A model generated the notes under the pieces. That model saw nothing but the letters and a program-made list of their open reading frames with translations, had not been told where the DNA came from and searched no databases. DNA of 64,000 nt from Larus michahellis (lineage: Eukaryota; Chordata; Aves; Charadriiformes; Laridae): positions 55,457,962 through 55,521,961 of the forward strand of contig NC_133930.1 in NCBI RefSeq assembly GCF_964199755.1, given 5' to 3'. The position numbers and the translations under genes are program-made. Below, in pieces: positions 53,701-64,000 of this stretch (its first letter is position 1; every line of letters begins with the position of its first letter).

Positions 53701-56700
53701 CCTATCCCACCCCCCAGCATGCCTGTGGATCTGGGATCACAGCCAGGCTCAGGTGAAAGGGCAAAGGGTGCCAGGAGGAAGGGAGCTAGGCTCCCATTTG
53801 AATGCTGCTCCCAAGCTCTCTCAGCAGCAAAGACACCACAGATGAGTGCTTTTCTTAGCCTCGTTTGCTGATGTTGGCATTTCTTTTGTCACTGAGATCA
53901 GTGCTAGGGGCTCAGCTCTCCAGGTGCTGGGCTATACACCAGCCCTAGAGCAGCCAGGCACTCTGCCTTCTCTAGCACACTAAGATATCTAAGCATGCAT
54001 AGGAACAGGGCAAGCATATGTATACTTCCCTCTCCTTCCCAAAACCATCCCACTATTATTTTAAGCCTAGAATATTACTTAAGCCTGTTAGGATTTATTT
54101 TTTTATTAACCCACAGTGGATCTCTTCCGATTAGCTCTGTTCAGTCTCCCCTTGGGGCCATATAAAATTCTTGCGTTTGCAGCATCCCATGGCAAGGATG
54201 TCTGCAGGTACTTACACCCACTGCAGGAGGATCCACCTCCTGTTCTTTTTAAATGGCTCCCACCAGCTGCCAGGGATGACTGCCTGCATGAAGACAACCA
54301 GCTGAAGTTCTGATGCTGCAAGAGATATTGTGACCTTCTCCAAGCCACAGGTTTGGCCAGGCTCGATTACATCCCCTCCAACTAGTCTTTCTTCATGGCC
54401 AATGAATCCTCTGCCTACTCGCTCATTTCTTGTGCAGAATATTAAGGCTTCTCACCCACCACCTTTGTTGTTTTCTGAACCTTTTCCAGTTCTACTACAG
54501 AACTATCAGCCCTGCTGATTCAATAAAGCATGAACACATAACCCAAGTACTGCCAACAAGCAACAATTGTTCTGGTGATTTTCCAGAGGAACATAAAATA
54601 CTTCAGCATGGAAGAGACAAGACTCTCCACTCTACAGCAACAGTTTTCTTACCAGTAATTCTGTTCACCTTCTTCTTGGTCAGACTGCCAGCAATCCCAG
54701 CAGCATGAGCACCTAGACTGTACCCCAGCAAGTGGACATTGTTGAGAGGATAATTGAATTTCTCCTGCAAAAGAGAAGAATTTGTTTAAAGTTTGACCTC
54801 AAATGGGAAAACACCAGAAGACATAAAGGAAGATGTTTTGTAAACACTGGGATTTCTCTTTGAGCCATGAATAATAGAAGAAATACTAAATACAATTAAC
54901 ATAATTTTGTGCCATACTAGGTCACTTGAGTTAACTAGCTCAAGGCAAAAATCTAAGCAGACAGGGATGCAGAATGAAGGACAGAACACAGGCCTGTGTA
55001 TTATCAAAGGTTTTCAGCCACCCGCTCCACAACAGTTTCTGGATCTCCCAAGTATTTCACAAAGGCAGGGCAGACTTCTGTTTCCCAGGGGCTGGCTGCT
55101 GTATAATATATGTGAACCCATCTTTCATAGCTAACTCTCACAGAGCCTTCGGAAATACTGTGGACTCACAGGGCTCCACAGACCACAAGGTGAAGTTTAT
55201 GGAATGCATTATAAAAGGCCTCCTTGTGTAGGAGATAACCATTACATTAAAGCTGCAATTTTATCAACAGAAGTACTGTCTGCAACAGCTTAACTCCATC
55301 TACACAACAGGAGAAGATTAACACAGCTGCATCATTGCTTTTTTGTCCCTCAGGACACTATGTACAGCGTGAGGCATATGGCTACATCTTACCTCCATCC
55401 AGTCAATAAACATCGCAACATCCTTTCCCACCAGCTTAGTATATGCAGCGGACACTGGGTAGTGCTGCTGAGCTCGAACTAGCCAGTCCACCACAACGAC
55501 GTTTGAATCAGGTTCCCTCTTGTACAGAGCATCCACCAGCTTCGGGACCCAACTTTCATACATTCCTGTCACCTGGTGGTTGTTTTTTTTTTTTTTTAAT
55601 TGAAAAAGGAGATATGTTAATATTATCTGTGTGGTATATAGACACCTCAGCTGATGCATCTAGCACGGTTTATCAGGAGTATGGTTAAAAGGGAGATTTC
55701 TCCCTTTTCTTCTTACCGTCCACCCATGGATCACCACAAAGGTTTTACTGGTATGGTTGAAGTTGCATCGTGCCAGGCTGTCCACCTGCCCAGGAACCAG
55801 GTAGCAGACATCTTCATCAGGCTCTGCAGGCGTCCTTAAGGAAAACTTGCTCTCAATTCCCTCGAAATTGGTCTCAGCTTCTGATATGCAAGAGCACAGG
55901 AAACATACAACAGTGTTTTAGGAGTATTAGGACAAACAGTTCAGAAGTCACAGGTACAATGTTGGAGAGATATCAGGAACAGTCGAGAAACCAGACAAGC
56001 GTTTTTCATTTCCTATGGTGCTCCTTTCACGCCACAACGGACATGTAAAATGCGTGAAGATTGTTCTCCCTCTAAAGTCCTGCTACAACAGCAAGAACCT
56101 GGTTAGCTGTCAGAGAGGTATGAATTCCTTTTAGAAGTCAGCATTTTCCCCATTACATTATTGAGCAGGAAACACGTTAATTACCACAGCAGTGCAGAAG
56201 ACTGCACAGGACAGTCATAGTACATGCAGGAAAGCAGCAAGTTCCTACCATACTATTACATATTTTGGTGGTGCACCTTCCACATCACTTCATCAATAAT
56301 CACTGCCTAACAAGGCTCTTTACACCACCCAGTAGCTGCAATGCATTAAAAATAAGAGCTGCAAAGTCACCACTGTTTTACAAAATGCTAGCTTTAACTT
56401 TTTTACCAACAGAGAAAAACAGCAGGTGAAAAGATCAGACACCCATTAAGAAGACTGAACTAGCAAAGCAGAAGCCTGTAGTTTGAAGGCAGTATTTTTT
56501 CAGACCATCTGATAGGCAACACTGCAGAAAAAGAATCTTCCTCTGCCTGAACCTATTTTGAATCCTGGGTTGGGGGGAAGGTGAAGATCATGTACTGGTG
56601 GTAACAAAGCATGTGATGACATGAAAAGGCCACTTCTTAGAGAACTCCCTCCAGCTTCAAAACCTGTTTCCCTTTTGTTCCTGCCCAGGCACAGAAGAGA

Positions 56701-59700
56701 CTTTAGGCTTCATGCTACCTACTTCCTTTGGGAAGAAACTTAAATGCCTCGTCCTTTTATGTCTGATTCAACACTTAAGTACCTCTACATCCAGCAGCCC
56801 CTGTAATTAATTGTGGGCTTAAACTCCAATGCTTTTTGAAAACTGGGCCCTACTTTGGCAACTTGCGTTCAGCAAATATTGACTGCCTGTTTTCCAAGTA
56901 GAGCTGAACTCAGGCCAACTCTGTCTGCTCAGTGTTGTGTTTTCTGGCATCATGACCGCCACGCTTTCACAAACTCCTAAACACACATTAATGAGTGGCT
57001 CCAAGCCACGTAGGGAATGCAAAGGGACATGGTGAGGACCTCATGCCAGACAAGCAAAACAGATTTCCACTGCCCTTCTTTTTCCCATTGCAGAAGAGGT
57101 TTTCTATGATAACTGGTAGATTGGTATTTCTCCATAAAGTTGTGCTGCATCACTTAGAGGCGGTGAATAATGAACTGGTTTGGGTTTTTTTCTAGAACTT
57201 AAGTTTTTCTAGTCTTCTCATTCAAGCTACCATACTCAGCAGGGCACTGACTTATGTCCGACCTCAACTCGGTCCTCAGTAGCTGTAGAAAGTCTGTGAG
57301 GTTCCTGCTGTGCTTAGAGGGCCACAGAAATGAGGGTCTAACCTCTTGCGCGAGGTGTACAATCAGCATACAGGCTGGTAACAAATGCTCGTGTGCAAGC
57401 CTCAGAGAGACTGCCATCATCCTCAATCAATGGCCTAACATTGCTTGAGTTTTTCAGGACTTCTGACCTGCTCAAAGCAAAGCACATTCAGAAAAGTAAC
57501 AAGAACTGTTCAGTGAACAGAGGCAGTGCTCAGCTTTAGGTTTTGACCTTGACTGCATTAGGCTGGCTAGCTAATCCAGGATAATTACACTGAGGCCCCC
57601 CTTCCTGCCTCTTTCCCCCTAAAGAAGGGATAAAGTTTATGAAAAACACCTTTCTCCAAACCAGTAGGAGTATTCACATAATAGTGAATATAAGACTTTA
57701 CCTACGTAAAGCAAAATTTACCAAACTAACCAAATGCTGATCTTTCTCAGAAGTCACCCCTTTCTTACATTTTTGCACATTCAAAACTTCGTTTTCTCAC
57801 CAATAGAGTACAAAACCCCTTTCTGAAACAAATCTTTAGACTTACGCTATTTATCTTTTAGCCAGAAAAAGGAAGGTCCCGAAGGCTGATTGGTTAAATA
57901 TCAACTGTAACTTTTCACTCAGCAGTGAATCCGTAAAACCTTGAAAAGACCAAGGAGAGCTTTCGACTGCAAGGCACACAATGCAAGGACTTCCAGTTAT
58001 GTATATTCCTGCCCAGCACAGGAAGGCGAACAAGAATAGCCACCTGCTCACTAGTTAATAGTGCTTCCTTTCATACTTAGATATCATTTCCCTTTTGAAT
58101 TAAATCTATCTGATAATCATCCAAAATCTAAATTAAATTGATATCCTGCTTTGTAGTGTGTTTTCAATTAGAAACACATGCTAGAGTTTCCATGCAAGTT
58201 CAGACCGCAGCTCTTCTGGAAATAAGTTTGTAACAAAGTAAATTTACAACTCTAAGCGCACCATACTTAAAGGTGCACTTAAACTGCTGTACAGTGGCAC
58301 CAGCCACTGAAGATGTGCAAAGAGCTTCACAAATATTCATGTGTTTCAGCCTAAAAATCTTTGGGTGGAACTTAAGGACATAGGAGGAGCACTGAGATGC
58401 AGTTACCACCAGGAAAGCAGCAGCTGCAAAAAAAACCCAGCCCATGAGTTAGGGAAACGGCAGAAGGCTACGCTGATCATTTAGCTACGTTGCATGAGGA
58501 ATTAAAAGTGAGAAGAAATTATTGTTAGCATCTTTTATGCTCACAAGAAGTGACACATTGTCTAATGCGCACATATGCTCAGTTCCAGCAGAAAGATACC
58601 CTCTCGATGAGGGACGCGTGTGTGGTGGTGTTTGTTACAGAATTCTTAACGATGTGCTCAGTAAGAAGCTATCCTCAGAATTCAGCTTTGCAAATTCTGC
58701 AGGGCTCAGAGCTTAAGATAGCTTGTCTGTATCTCGTGTTGTACTGCACACATGCTGCAGTATCACCTCACCTCCCACCTCCTGCAGATTAAATTTTACA
58801 AATACAGTACAGGGGTGCACAATATATGTACACACTCACCACACATACTGACATCTATACGTACCATGATTTAAAACTGCAGCAGAGAAGCTACAAAGCG
58901 TATCACTTGAGAAAACTAGCACTCCCCACTTCTACTTTTGTACCTTGAAGTATTTTGGTCCATTTAAAAAAGTTATTCAAAACCAAACTTTGTCATACAT
59001 AAGACTTTTGTCGCAGATCTTTTCCTCATAGATTTAAAGTGAGAAGTCTCCTTGAATCATGTCCAAACTGGGCTAGTCAAACGGTTGGATCTCATTCTTA
59101 CAGCCTTACACAAAGCCGAAGAAACGCAGAGACAAATGCAGACTGTACATACATACTGACCACAGGTTAGTTAATGATAAGTTGTAACCCAAATTAATTA
59201 AATCAGGGAGAATCCAGAAATGAGGAGTCTTCATCTTGTTTCTGAAAGGTGGATAGAAATTTACCTGAATTTGCATCAGGTTTTACATAATGTAGACATA
59301 GAAATCAGATATAAAGAAATTTATGTGCATGCATCCATACTGAGACACTGGAGTAGCTTTTAGTGACAAGACTGCAAGCCCATTTCTAAACAAGGCCTTG
59401 AAGAGAAGCAGGCCTGGAGGTAAAAATGTAGGGACAAAACAAATCCATGCTTCACCCCCCCAAAAAAAAATTCACACTTTCCCAGGCTTAGTTCAGCAGA
59501 GGTATAAAGGCATGTGCTCTGCATTGCAAAAGCTTCCAGGTGCACAGCTGTGAATACAAGCCCCTGTTACAAAATAAGGTTTTCTGGCCACTGCTATGTG
59601 CTTACAGTTAACAAGGTGACCTGCAAAGGGATTATTTAGGGAACTGGAAAAGGGAGCAGAAATAAGAATTAAGCCACCAATTTCAGACCCCAAAATGGTT

Positions 59701-62700
59701 TTCCAAACAGCCTACAGGCTGCATTGCCAAACTCTGTTTTATCATTCTCGGCAAACTTTATGATGCTTTTCTTACACCTCCATTTACATATTTTCAGTTT
59801 TCATATTTAAAAAAAACTGTCCTGTACATCAAGGTATACAGGATATCATAGAACTCAGAAGAAAGTTCAAAAAAAGCTTAGAAACGGGGAAAGGTCAGTA
59901 GTTTCATTTTCCTGTTTAGACCTCGTGACAATTTGCACTTGGCATTTGTGAAACTCCATTCAGCTAAGGACTCTTGTCAATTTTGAAAGCGTCACACTGA
60001 CTTTATGCATTCTGACACAGTACAAATACAAGTTCATACACTAGTGAAGAATTCAGCTTCAAGTTTCCTTCACTGGAAGCCCAAGGCAACCTGGCAACTG
60101 ATTTTGATGAAGAAAACTGTTTATCACTGGTCAATGGGTGGAGAATGTGGGTTTTGAGGAAGTAACAGCATCTGGAATATTAATCAAAAGTTAAACTGTC
60201 CACATCAGACACAGGATGCCAAATATGATAACAATGCCTTTGCCAGAATCACGGTTTTTAAAAAGGGAATCTTTGATAAACAACGATTTCCTAGTGTTAT
60301 GTACACAGAAGTGGAAATACTATTAGCTAGGTGCAAAGATCATTAGAAATTACACTGCTAGGCTGTGCAAACTCAAGCCCACACAGACATGCACGCACAC
60401 ACACACACACAGAGCAGCAAACGTCATCTGCATCTAACATCAAACATTTACATAACCAGCCGGAGTTAACTGGAATAACTCTTCCCTCAGCTGATAACCA
60501 GCATTAGCATCACCCATCAATCAGTCATACTGAACTCCTAAATGAGTTCTGAAGCAAACTTGTGGTCAGCTGTAATAAAGGGGCTTTACCATAGAAATTG
60601 TTATTGGTTACTTTGATCTACACTATAAACTGGAAGCGGACTACTGTGTGTTGCAATCCCATGAGACCTATCCCACGAGTCAGGTTATTGTTTAACGTTG
60701 CTGCAAAGAAATTACAACTTCAAGGTTTTTTACGTCTTCCTTAGAGGCAGAGCCCTGAGAATACGTTCTCCTTCACTTCCCAGGCAGAGTCACAAGAAAG
60801 AGCAACACCTCTGAAAAGCCACTGGGCCCAAGCTCAGATGCTGAGCAGGGACGTCCCGGCTCAAGCCCTGCAGCTGGCAAGCAAGGGCAAACGGCTGTTC
60901 TCACACTCGCCCTTCTCCGAGGCACTCCCTGTCAAACAGATCCTTACTCAGCCACAGCTGGGAGGCTTGTAACTCAATCCTGCAGAGCTCTTGCCATCCA
61001 TCAGTCCCTCTGGGATATCTGGAATTAGCGCAAGACAATAAAATGCAATCACTGTCAGGCTTTGCAGTAATATGGAGGAAAGGATGCATGAGAAAGCCAC
61101 ATCATGCAAGTACTTCCTGCACAGAAGAGATTCCAGAAAACTTTTAGGAGTGCTAGCGCTCATGCTATTCTCCAGCACACTTTTGATGCCTGACAGCCTC
61201 ACCTCTGTGCCTTCTCAGAAATGCATTGTTTCTAGAAAGGCCATGCCACAGCTGCCCCCGTAGGTCTATCCCAAACACAGACATAGCAAAAGCCAGCAGC
61301 TCACATCACAAAGCAGCCTAAGTCTGCTGTAACTCCTGACGCTGGATTTACACTGGTAAAAAGAGAGACCAAAATGTATTTCTAGTAATGTTTTTATCTT
61401 TTCCTGGAACACCAATGTTATCTTCACCTAGAATATCTTTTTTTGTGTTGTTTATTAAATACTCTGAATTCCTGGAGGGATGGATCATATGTTTTCCATG
61501 GTTTCAGAATATCTTTTTACTGTGGTGTGGAAGACCGAAGGCTTGGATAGCTTTAGGATTGTCACACAACCTGTTTTCATATAACCTGTTCCTAAGGAAA
61601 AATAATGTAATCATTAGGAAGCCTGTGGCAAATCAGTTCCTACAGGGATGAAGGCTTGCTCTGGCAAGATAGTTATTTTAACATCTGACACTTGGATACT
61701 GTGATGAAAACTGCTTTTGATTGCCTCTGGTGGCACAAGATTGAATTCAAAGCAAGAATACATTCCTTTGCCTGTGCCCTAGCACCCCATCCTCTTAAAT
61801 AACAAAGGCATCTGCAGTGAAAAAAGCAGCAGTTTCCATATTCCATTTTAGTATCACACAGCAGCTCTAACAGCTACAGCCACATTTTCTTCTAAGGCTG
61901 TGGACTTTTAAAGATAGACATTATGTGTGGGAGATTAGTGTAAGAAAGTAAGACTGTGACAGGGCGCAGCTAACAGAAGTTTGAGGAGTAGCAGTTCTCC
62001 TAAAACTAGTCTCCTGGCTCATTAAAGCTGCAATCATGTTGTGATTAACCGAGACAGTGCTAGTGAACATCTAGTAGTCAACATTCACACATGTTCCACT
62101 TTCTCTAGCCTGCAGGGTGCCTATGCACAAATGCAGGCACAATAGGTGTAGTGTAAGTGCATTCATATATGTATATGCAGACACTGAGAGAGTATGCCCC
62201 TCTGTTCACTTTTTCCCTAACGGAATCTGCTGCAATAAAGGCATTAACTACATTCCAAACACATTATCAAGACACTGATGAAACTCAGCCTTGCCTTGAG
62301 ACAACTTGGACCAAGAACCGTAGGAAGTTGGGACGCGGGGCTCCCATGAGATGGGCGAGTCCTGTGCAGAACGGAAGACCCTGGCCCCGCAGGGAGCCGA
62401 GGGACCGACCCTACCGTGGTGCTACCGCTGTCCCAATCCACCTCCAGCAAGGGACTCTTGGAAGCCACCTTGCTCCTAGGGGAAAAAAGACATCCCAAAC
62501 CGCCACAGCCCGTGCCATCAGCCCGGCAGGTTGTGCCTGCGCTCCAGGCAGGGAACCGGCTCCGGATCTGTCCTAAGAGGATGCAGGTCTCCCCACCATC
62601 GCTCTCCAGCGCCTTCCCAGGCCACCCAGGTCCCGCAGCAACCCCAGCGCCGCGGGAAAGCCTCGCAACGCTAAACTGCAAACTCCCCGTTTCCCGCCAT

Positions 62701-62898
62701 GCCGGCGGCATTTCCCCCGGGCACACCTCCCCCCCAGATGCAGCAGGCATGCCCGGCAGCGGGGCCAGGCCACCCGCCCCCCCGCACCGCCCCCTCCCCG
62801 GGCCGCCACTTACCGCCGGCGGCGGCCGGGTCCGCGCCGAGAGCCGCCACCCAGCGCAGGCAGAGGCAGAGGGCAGCCAGCATCGCCTTCCTCCCCAT
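47674..62898 (-). CDS. LPL: Lipoprotein lipase, complete 10-exon coding region
   Basis: LPL is the secreted lipase that hydrolyses triglycerides of chylomicrons and VLDL on capillary endothelium, working as a GPIHBP1-bound enzyme activated by apoC-II. Coding exons on the minus strand are 62898-62814, 55880-55717, 55572-55393, 54764-54653, 52785-52552, 52310-52068, 50965-50845, 50175-49993, 48847-48743 and 47719-47674, all with GT/AG borders and compatible phases. They give 490 residues, the length of chicken LPL. Seen in the translation: signal peptide, GYSLG nucleophile elbow (Ser159), Asp183, His268, lid between Cys243 and Cys266, basic cluster RKNR at 306-309, furin-type RTKR at 321-324, WSDWW at 417-421, and N-glycosylation sequons at Asn70 and Asn386. 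Exons 3-9 match human exon sizes exactly. Introns are 6933, 144, 628, 1867, 241, 1102, 669, 1145 and 1023 bp. Apart from the features listed separately I recognise nothing in them. No frameshift or stop is seen, so the gene appears intact. Confidence 0.97.
48743..48847 (-). CDS. LPL: LPL exon 9
   Basis: Encodes residues 441-476 (105 bp, equal to human): [20 protein letters not shown] and onward to VKC, with the Cys445/Cys465 disulphide pair needed for GPIHBP1 binding in mammals. In mammals the protein ends shortly after this point. Here the frame stays open through NRKRGG and joins exon 10 at a GTATGA donor. Confidence 0.96.
49993..50175 (-). CDS. LPL: LPL exon 8: lipid-binding tryptophan cluster
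   Basis: Encodes residues 380-441 (183 bp, equal to human). It contains the conserved sequon NKT at Asn386 and the lipid-contact loop [11 protein letters not shown] with Trp417, Trp420 and Trp421, equivalent to human mature Trp390, 393 and 394. The exon ends inside a lysine codon at a GTAACT donor. Confidence 0.97.
50845..50965 (-). CDS. LPL: LPL exon 7: start of C-terminal PLAT domain
   Basis: Encodes residues 340-380 (121 bp, equal to human), opening with [12 protein letters not shown], the first strands of the C-terminal PLAT beta-sandwich that binds lipoproteins and GPIHBP1. It contains an extra sequon, NTT at Asn354, in the loop after the first strands. Whether it is used is unknown. 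The acceptor has a run of T before CCAG and the donor is GTGAGT. Confidence 0.96.
52068..52310 (-). CDS. LPL: LPL exon 6: catalytic His, heparin-binding clusters, furin site
   Basis: Encodes residues 259-339 (243 bp, equal to human). [10 protein letters not shown] carries Cys266, which closes the lid loop, and catalytic His268. The basic clusters RKNR (306-309) and KVNRVRTKR (316-324) correspond to the known heparin-binding segments. RTKR at 321-324 matches the proprotein-convertase cleavage site that inactivates LPL in mammals. Four cysteines (291, 302, 305, 310) are conserved. The donor is GTAGGT. Confidence 0.97.
52552..52785 (-). CDS. LPL: LPL exon 5: catalytic Asp and lid
   Basis: Encodes residues 181-258 (234 bp, equal to human). 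It starts [10 protein letters not shown] with catalytic Asp183, continues with [15 protein letters not shown] (calcium-loop region of the family) and the stretch [10 protein letters not shown], and ends in the amphipathic lid beginning at Cys243 ([14 protein letters not shown]). The donor is GTGAGG. Lid residues fit the acidic, amphipathic helix known for LPL. Confidence 0.97.
54653..54764 (-). CDS. LPL: LPL exon 4: nucleophile elbow
   Basis: Encodes residues 144-180 plus one base (112 bp, equal to human). It contains [16 protein letters not shown], the GxSxG nucleophile elbow of alpha/beta-hydrolase lipases, with Ser159 as catalytic serine. Splice borders are TCCTGCAG-like on the acceptor side and GTAAGA on the donor side. 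It lacks any lesion. Confidence 0.97.
55393..55572 (-). CDS. LPL: LPL exon 3
   Basis: Encodes residues 84-143, from [20 protein letters not shown] to IDWME. It includes VVVVDW with Trp113, equivalent to human mature Trp86. Length is 180 bp, as in human. The donor is GTAAGA. The acceptor is unusual: a 15-A run lies between the pyrimidine stretch and the CAACCACCAG end of the 144-bp intron 2 (see findings). Confidence 0.96.
55717..55880 (-). CDS. LPL: LPL exon 2: N-terminus of mature enzyme
   Basis: Encodes residues 29-83. It contains the Cys54/Cys67 pair of the N-terminal domain, the conserved glycosylation sequon NHT at Asn70, and ends in FVVIHGWT, the oxyanion-hole strand of the pancreatic lipase family. 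The acceptor is TATCAG and the donor GTAAGA. The exon ends in phase 0, so exons 1 and 2 together make exactly 83 codons, as I recall for the human gene. Confidence 0.96.
55881..62813 (-). other. LPL: LPL intron 1 (6.9 kb)
   Basis: Largest intron, with GTAAGT donor and TATCAG acceptor. It holds the downstream part of the CpG island (about 62320-62813) and a short CA microsatellite at 60391-60411. I recognise no transposon remnant, exon or RNA gene in the rest. Short frames within it have no family resemblance that I can see. Confidence 0.85.
60391..60411 (+). repeat. CA microsatellite in LPL intron 1
   Basis: GCACG followed by eight CA-type units. Short, but likely length-variable. Confidence 0.8.
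62814..62898 (-). CDS. LPL: LPL exon 1 (coding part): signal peptide
   Basis: Encodes residues 1-28 plus one base. The start is [20 protein letters not shown], a short basic n-region followed by a Leu/Cys/Ala-rich hydrophobic core, typical of a secretory signal. The ATG at 62898 has G at -3 and G at +4, a strong Kozak context. No ATG occurs upstream in the inferred leader. A second in-frame ATG (Met6) would also leave most of the hydrophobic core. The exon ends at a consensus GTAAGT donor. Cleavage probably falls around Gly21/Ala22 (inference). Confidence 0.93.
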
Positions 62899-63111
62899 CT
62901 CGCCTCTTCGCTCCCTGCGCGGCAGAAAAGTTTCGGTGCAAAAGTTTTTGGTTTGCTTTTTTTTTTTTTTTTTTTTTAAATTTGAGGTTTTCGTTTGGGT
63001 TTTTCTTTTTTAAAAATACAACTGCAGCGCACAACTAACGCGATGGCAGTGAACCGCCCCGGGAGTCCCCCCAGCAGCGGCAGGCCAGCCAACCCCCCTG
63101 CCACCGCCGCT
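62899..63111 (-). other. LPL: LPL 5' untranslated region (start site inferred)
   Basis: The upper limit is inferred by placing the octamer at about -46, as in human LPL, which gives a leader near 213 bases. No ATG occurs in it on the minus strand. Its middle part (about 62937-63019) is A-rich on the mRNA sense and contains an uninterrupted 21-A run (62957-62977 as T on the plus strand), in contrast to the GC-rich flanks. Confidence 0.6.
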
Positions 63112-63240
63112 CCCTCCCCGGGCCCTTATGTCCCCGACAATATGCAAATATGCAAATGAGCCCGCGCACCCCATTGGGCGCGCGCCGCGGGGGCGGGGCG
63201 GGGCGGAGCGGGGGCCGTTGCAGGGGGGCGGGGGGGTGTC
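63105..63240 (-). promoter_or_regulatory. LPL: LPL core and proximal promoter
   Basis: On the minus strand, in order toward the gene: GC boxes and C-runs (63236-63189), a CCAAT box in CCCAATGG (CCAAT at 63177-63173), then two adjacent octamers ATTTGCAT (63157-63150 and 63149-63142) and CATAAG near 63131-63126. The CCAAT-to-octamer spacing of about 20 bases matches the mammalian LPL promoter, where the octamer at about -46 binds Oct-1 and the A/T-rich octamer region takes the place of a TATA box. The sequence elements are seen; protein binding is inferred from the mammalian gene. Confidence 0.8.
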
Positions 63241-63520
63241 ACCGAGCGGAGCCCGAACGGCTCCCGCGGGGCGCCGCGACCCGGCACGGCCCCGTCCGGC
63301 CCGGCACGGCCGAGGCAGGATCTCAGGCAGCGCGCATCAGTGTGCGCAGACCCCTCGGCTCTTGAGCCCCCGGGCCTGGCTGCTCCCCTTGCCCACCCGC
63401 ATCTGCCCTCTCCCCGCCGCGCCAGCCCTGCCCGCGCGGCCCCGCCGCTCTCCCCTTGGTCCTCCCTGCCTTTGGCGACCTGGCTCGCCGTGCCTCGGAT
63501 ATGGTCTTCCCTCCCATCCG

Positions 63521-64000
63521 TGCTTTTGCACCAGGAGCCAAGCGCTAAACTGATTTTCAGCTCAGTGCCTGCAAGGGGCCTTCTACTGTTCTCTTGAAAA
63601 ACCTTTGCCAAAGCCTTGTTTTGCCGGCACTCGAGGGGATGGAAGTTTGGAGCGTAAATTGGTCCACTGGAGATTGCATCTGCACTCTGGAGAAACGCAA
63701 AGTTGCCTCTGAGCTTTTCAACTCTCTCTGCCCTTCTCTCAGCAATATGGTTTGCAAGCAGCTTTGCGTCAGTGGCCACTGGGTGAAAGATCAGTTATGT
63801 AATGACGTGTAATAGAGAAATATTAAATTAATAACAAGACCAGTTTTCATTTCACTGCGCTGTGTGGTGTCAAAGGCCCAGCTTCATCAAGAAGCTTAAT
63901 GACACTTGCAGGCAATGAGGGCTCCCTGGGTTTTGCAACGTGAAGCAAATGGGATCAGCTTTAAGGGTAACCAGTTCTTCTCAGACTGGACACCTTAGGA
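63521..64000. other. Upstream flank of LPL, nothing recognised
   Basis: Composition returns to AT-rich beyond the CpG island. No second promoter signature or exon can be supported. Confidence 0.55.

Larger units (their letters stand above)
62320..63520. promoter_or_regulatory. CpG island over LPL promoter, exon 1 and start of intron 1
   Basis: Dense CG dinucleotides and high GC content from about 62325 to 63510, in an otherwise AT-rich window. The only clear break is the A-rich patch in the leader. Several long open frames on both strands here (for example minus 63779-63126, which starts on GTG not ATG) are by-products of GC-rich, stop-poor sequence. Confidence 0.8.

Noticed and set aside
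62416..62979. 187-codon plus-strand frame antisense to LPL exon 1
   Set aside because: It begins on GTG, has proline/alanine-rich CpG-island composition and ends in the homopolymer T run. No splice or start evidence.
62810..63034. Apparent upstream frame overlapping the LPL start
   Set aside because: The initiating codon is TTG, not ATG. There is no ATG in the leader, so a standard upstream ORF is not supported.
63126..63779. 217-codon minus-strand frame across the LPL promoter
   Set aside because: It begins on GTG and most of it lies in stop-poor GC-rich sequence. It runs through the CCAAT box and octamers, so it is a by-product of the CpG island.
1..64000. CRISPR arrays, operons, tRNA or rRNA genes
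   Set aside because: No regularly spaced repeats and no tRNA or rRNA signatures were found. The sequence is vertebrate nuclear DNA.

Overview
This is avian nuclear DNA. Two things point to a bird: a complete lipoprotein lipase gene (LPL) on the minus strand, whose reading frame carries the C-terminal extension known from chicken LPL, and several CR1 LINE fragments, the dominant retroposon of birds. LPL lies on the Z chromosome in birds (established knowledge), so the window is probably Z-linked. I cannot name the species.

Layout. Positions 1 to about 45,500 are intergenic DNA downstream of LPL. I see no convincing protein-coding exon or structural RNA there. It holds CR1 pieces (1-37, 1228-1525, 7040-7387, 10302-10738, an older divergent one at 16050-16540, and a long one with reverse-transcriptase remnants at 39939-41690). 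It also holds a decayed endogenous retrovirus at about 23505-25800, with integrase and envelope-like remnants and LTR-like repeats, plus a few simple repeats.

LPL runs from about 63,111 (start site inferred) down to about 45,525 (end inferred from the distal poly(A) signal). All ten exons can be read with consensus splice sites. Coding exon lengths are 85, 164, 180, 112, 234, 243, 121, 183, 105 and 46 bp, which sum to 1473 bp, or 490 codons plus stop. The catalytic triad (Ser159, Asp183, His268), lid, heparin-binding basic clusters, furin site and lipid-binding tryptophan cluster are intact, so the gene looks functional.

The promoter sits in a CpG island at about 62,320-63,520. It has a CCAAT box, two back-to-back perfect octamers and a GC-box/G-run cluster in the arrangement known for mammalian LPL. 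Within the inferred 5' UTR an A-rich patch with a 21-A run interrupts the GC-rich island.

I did not find an undescribed multigene system. The points most worth a second look are the duplicated octamer, the A-rich leader, the odd exon 3 acceptor, the coding exon 10, the retroviral fossil and the internally deleted CR1.
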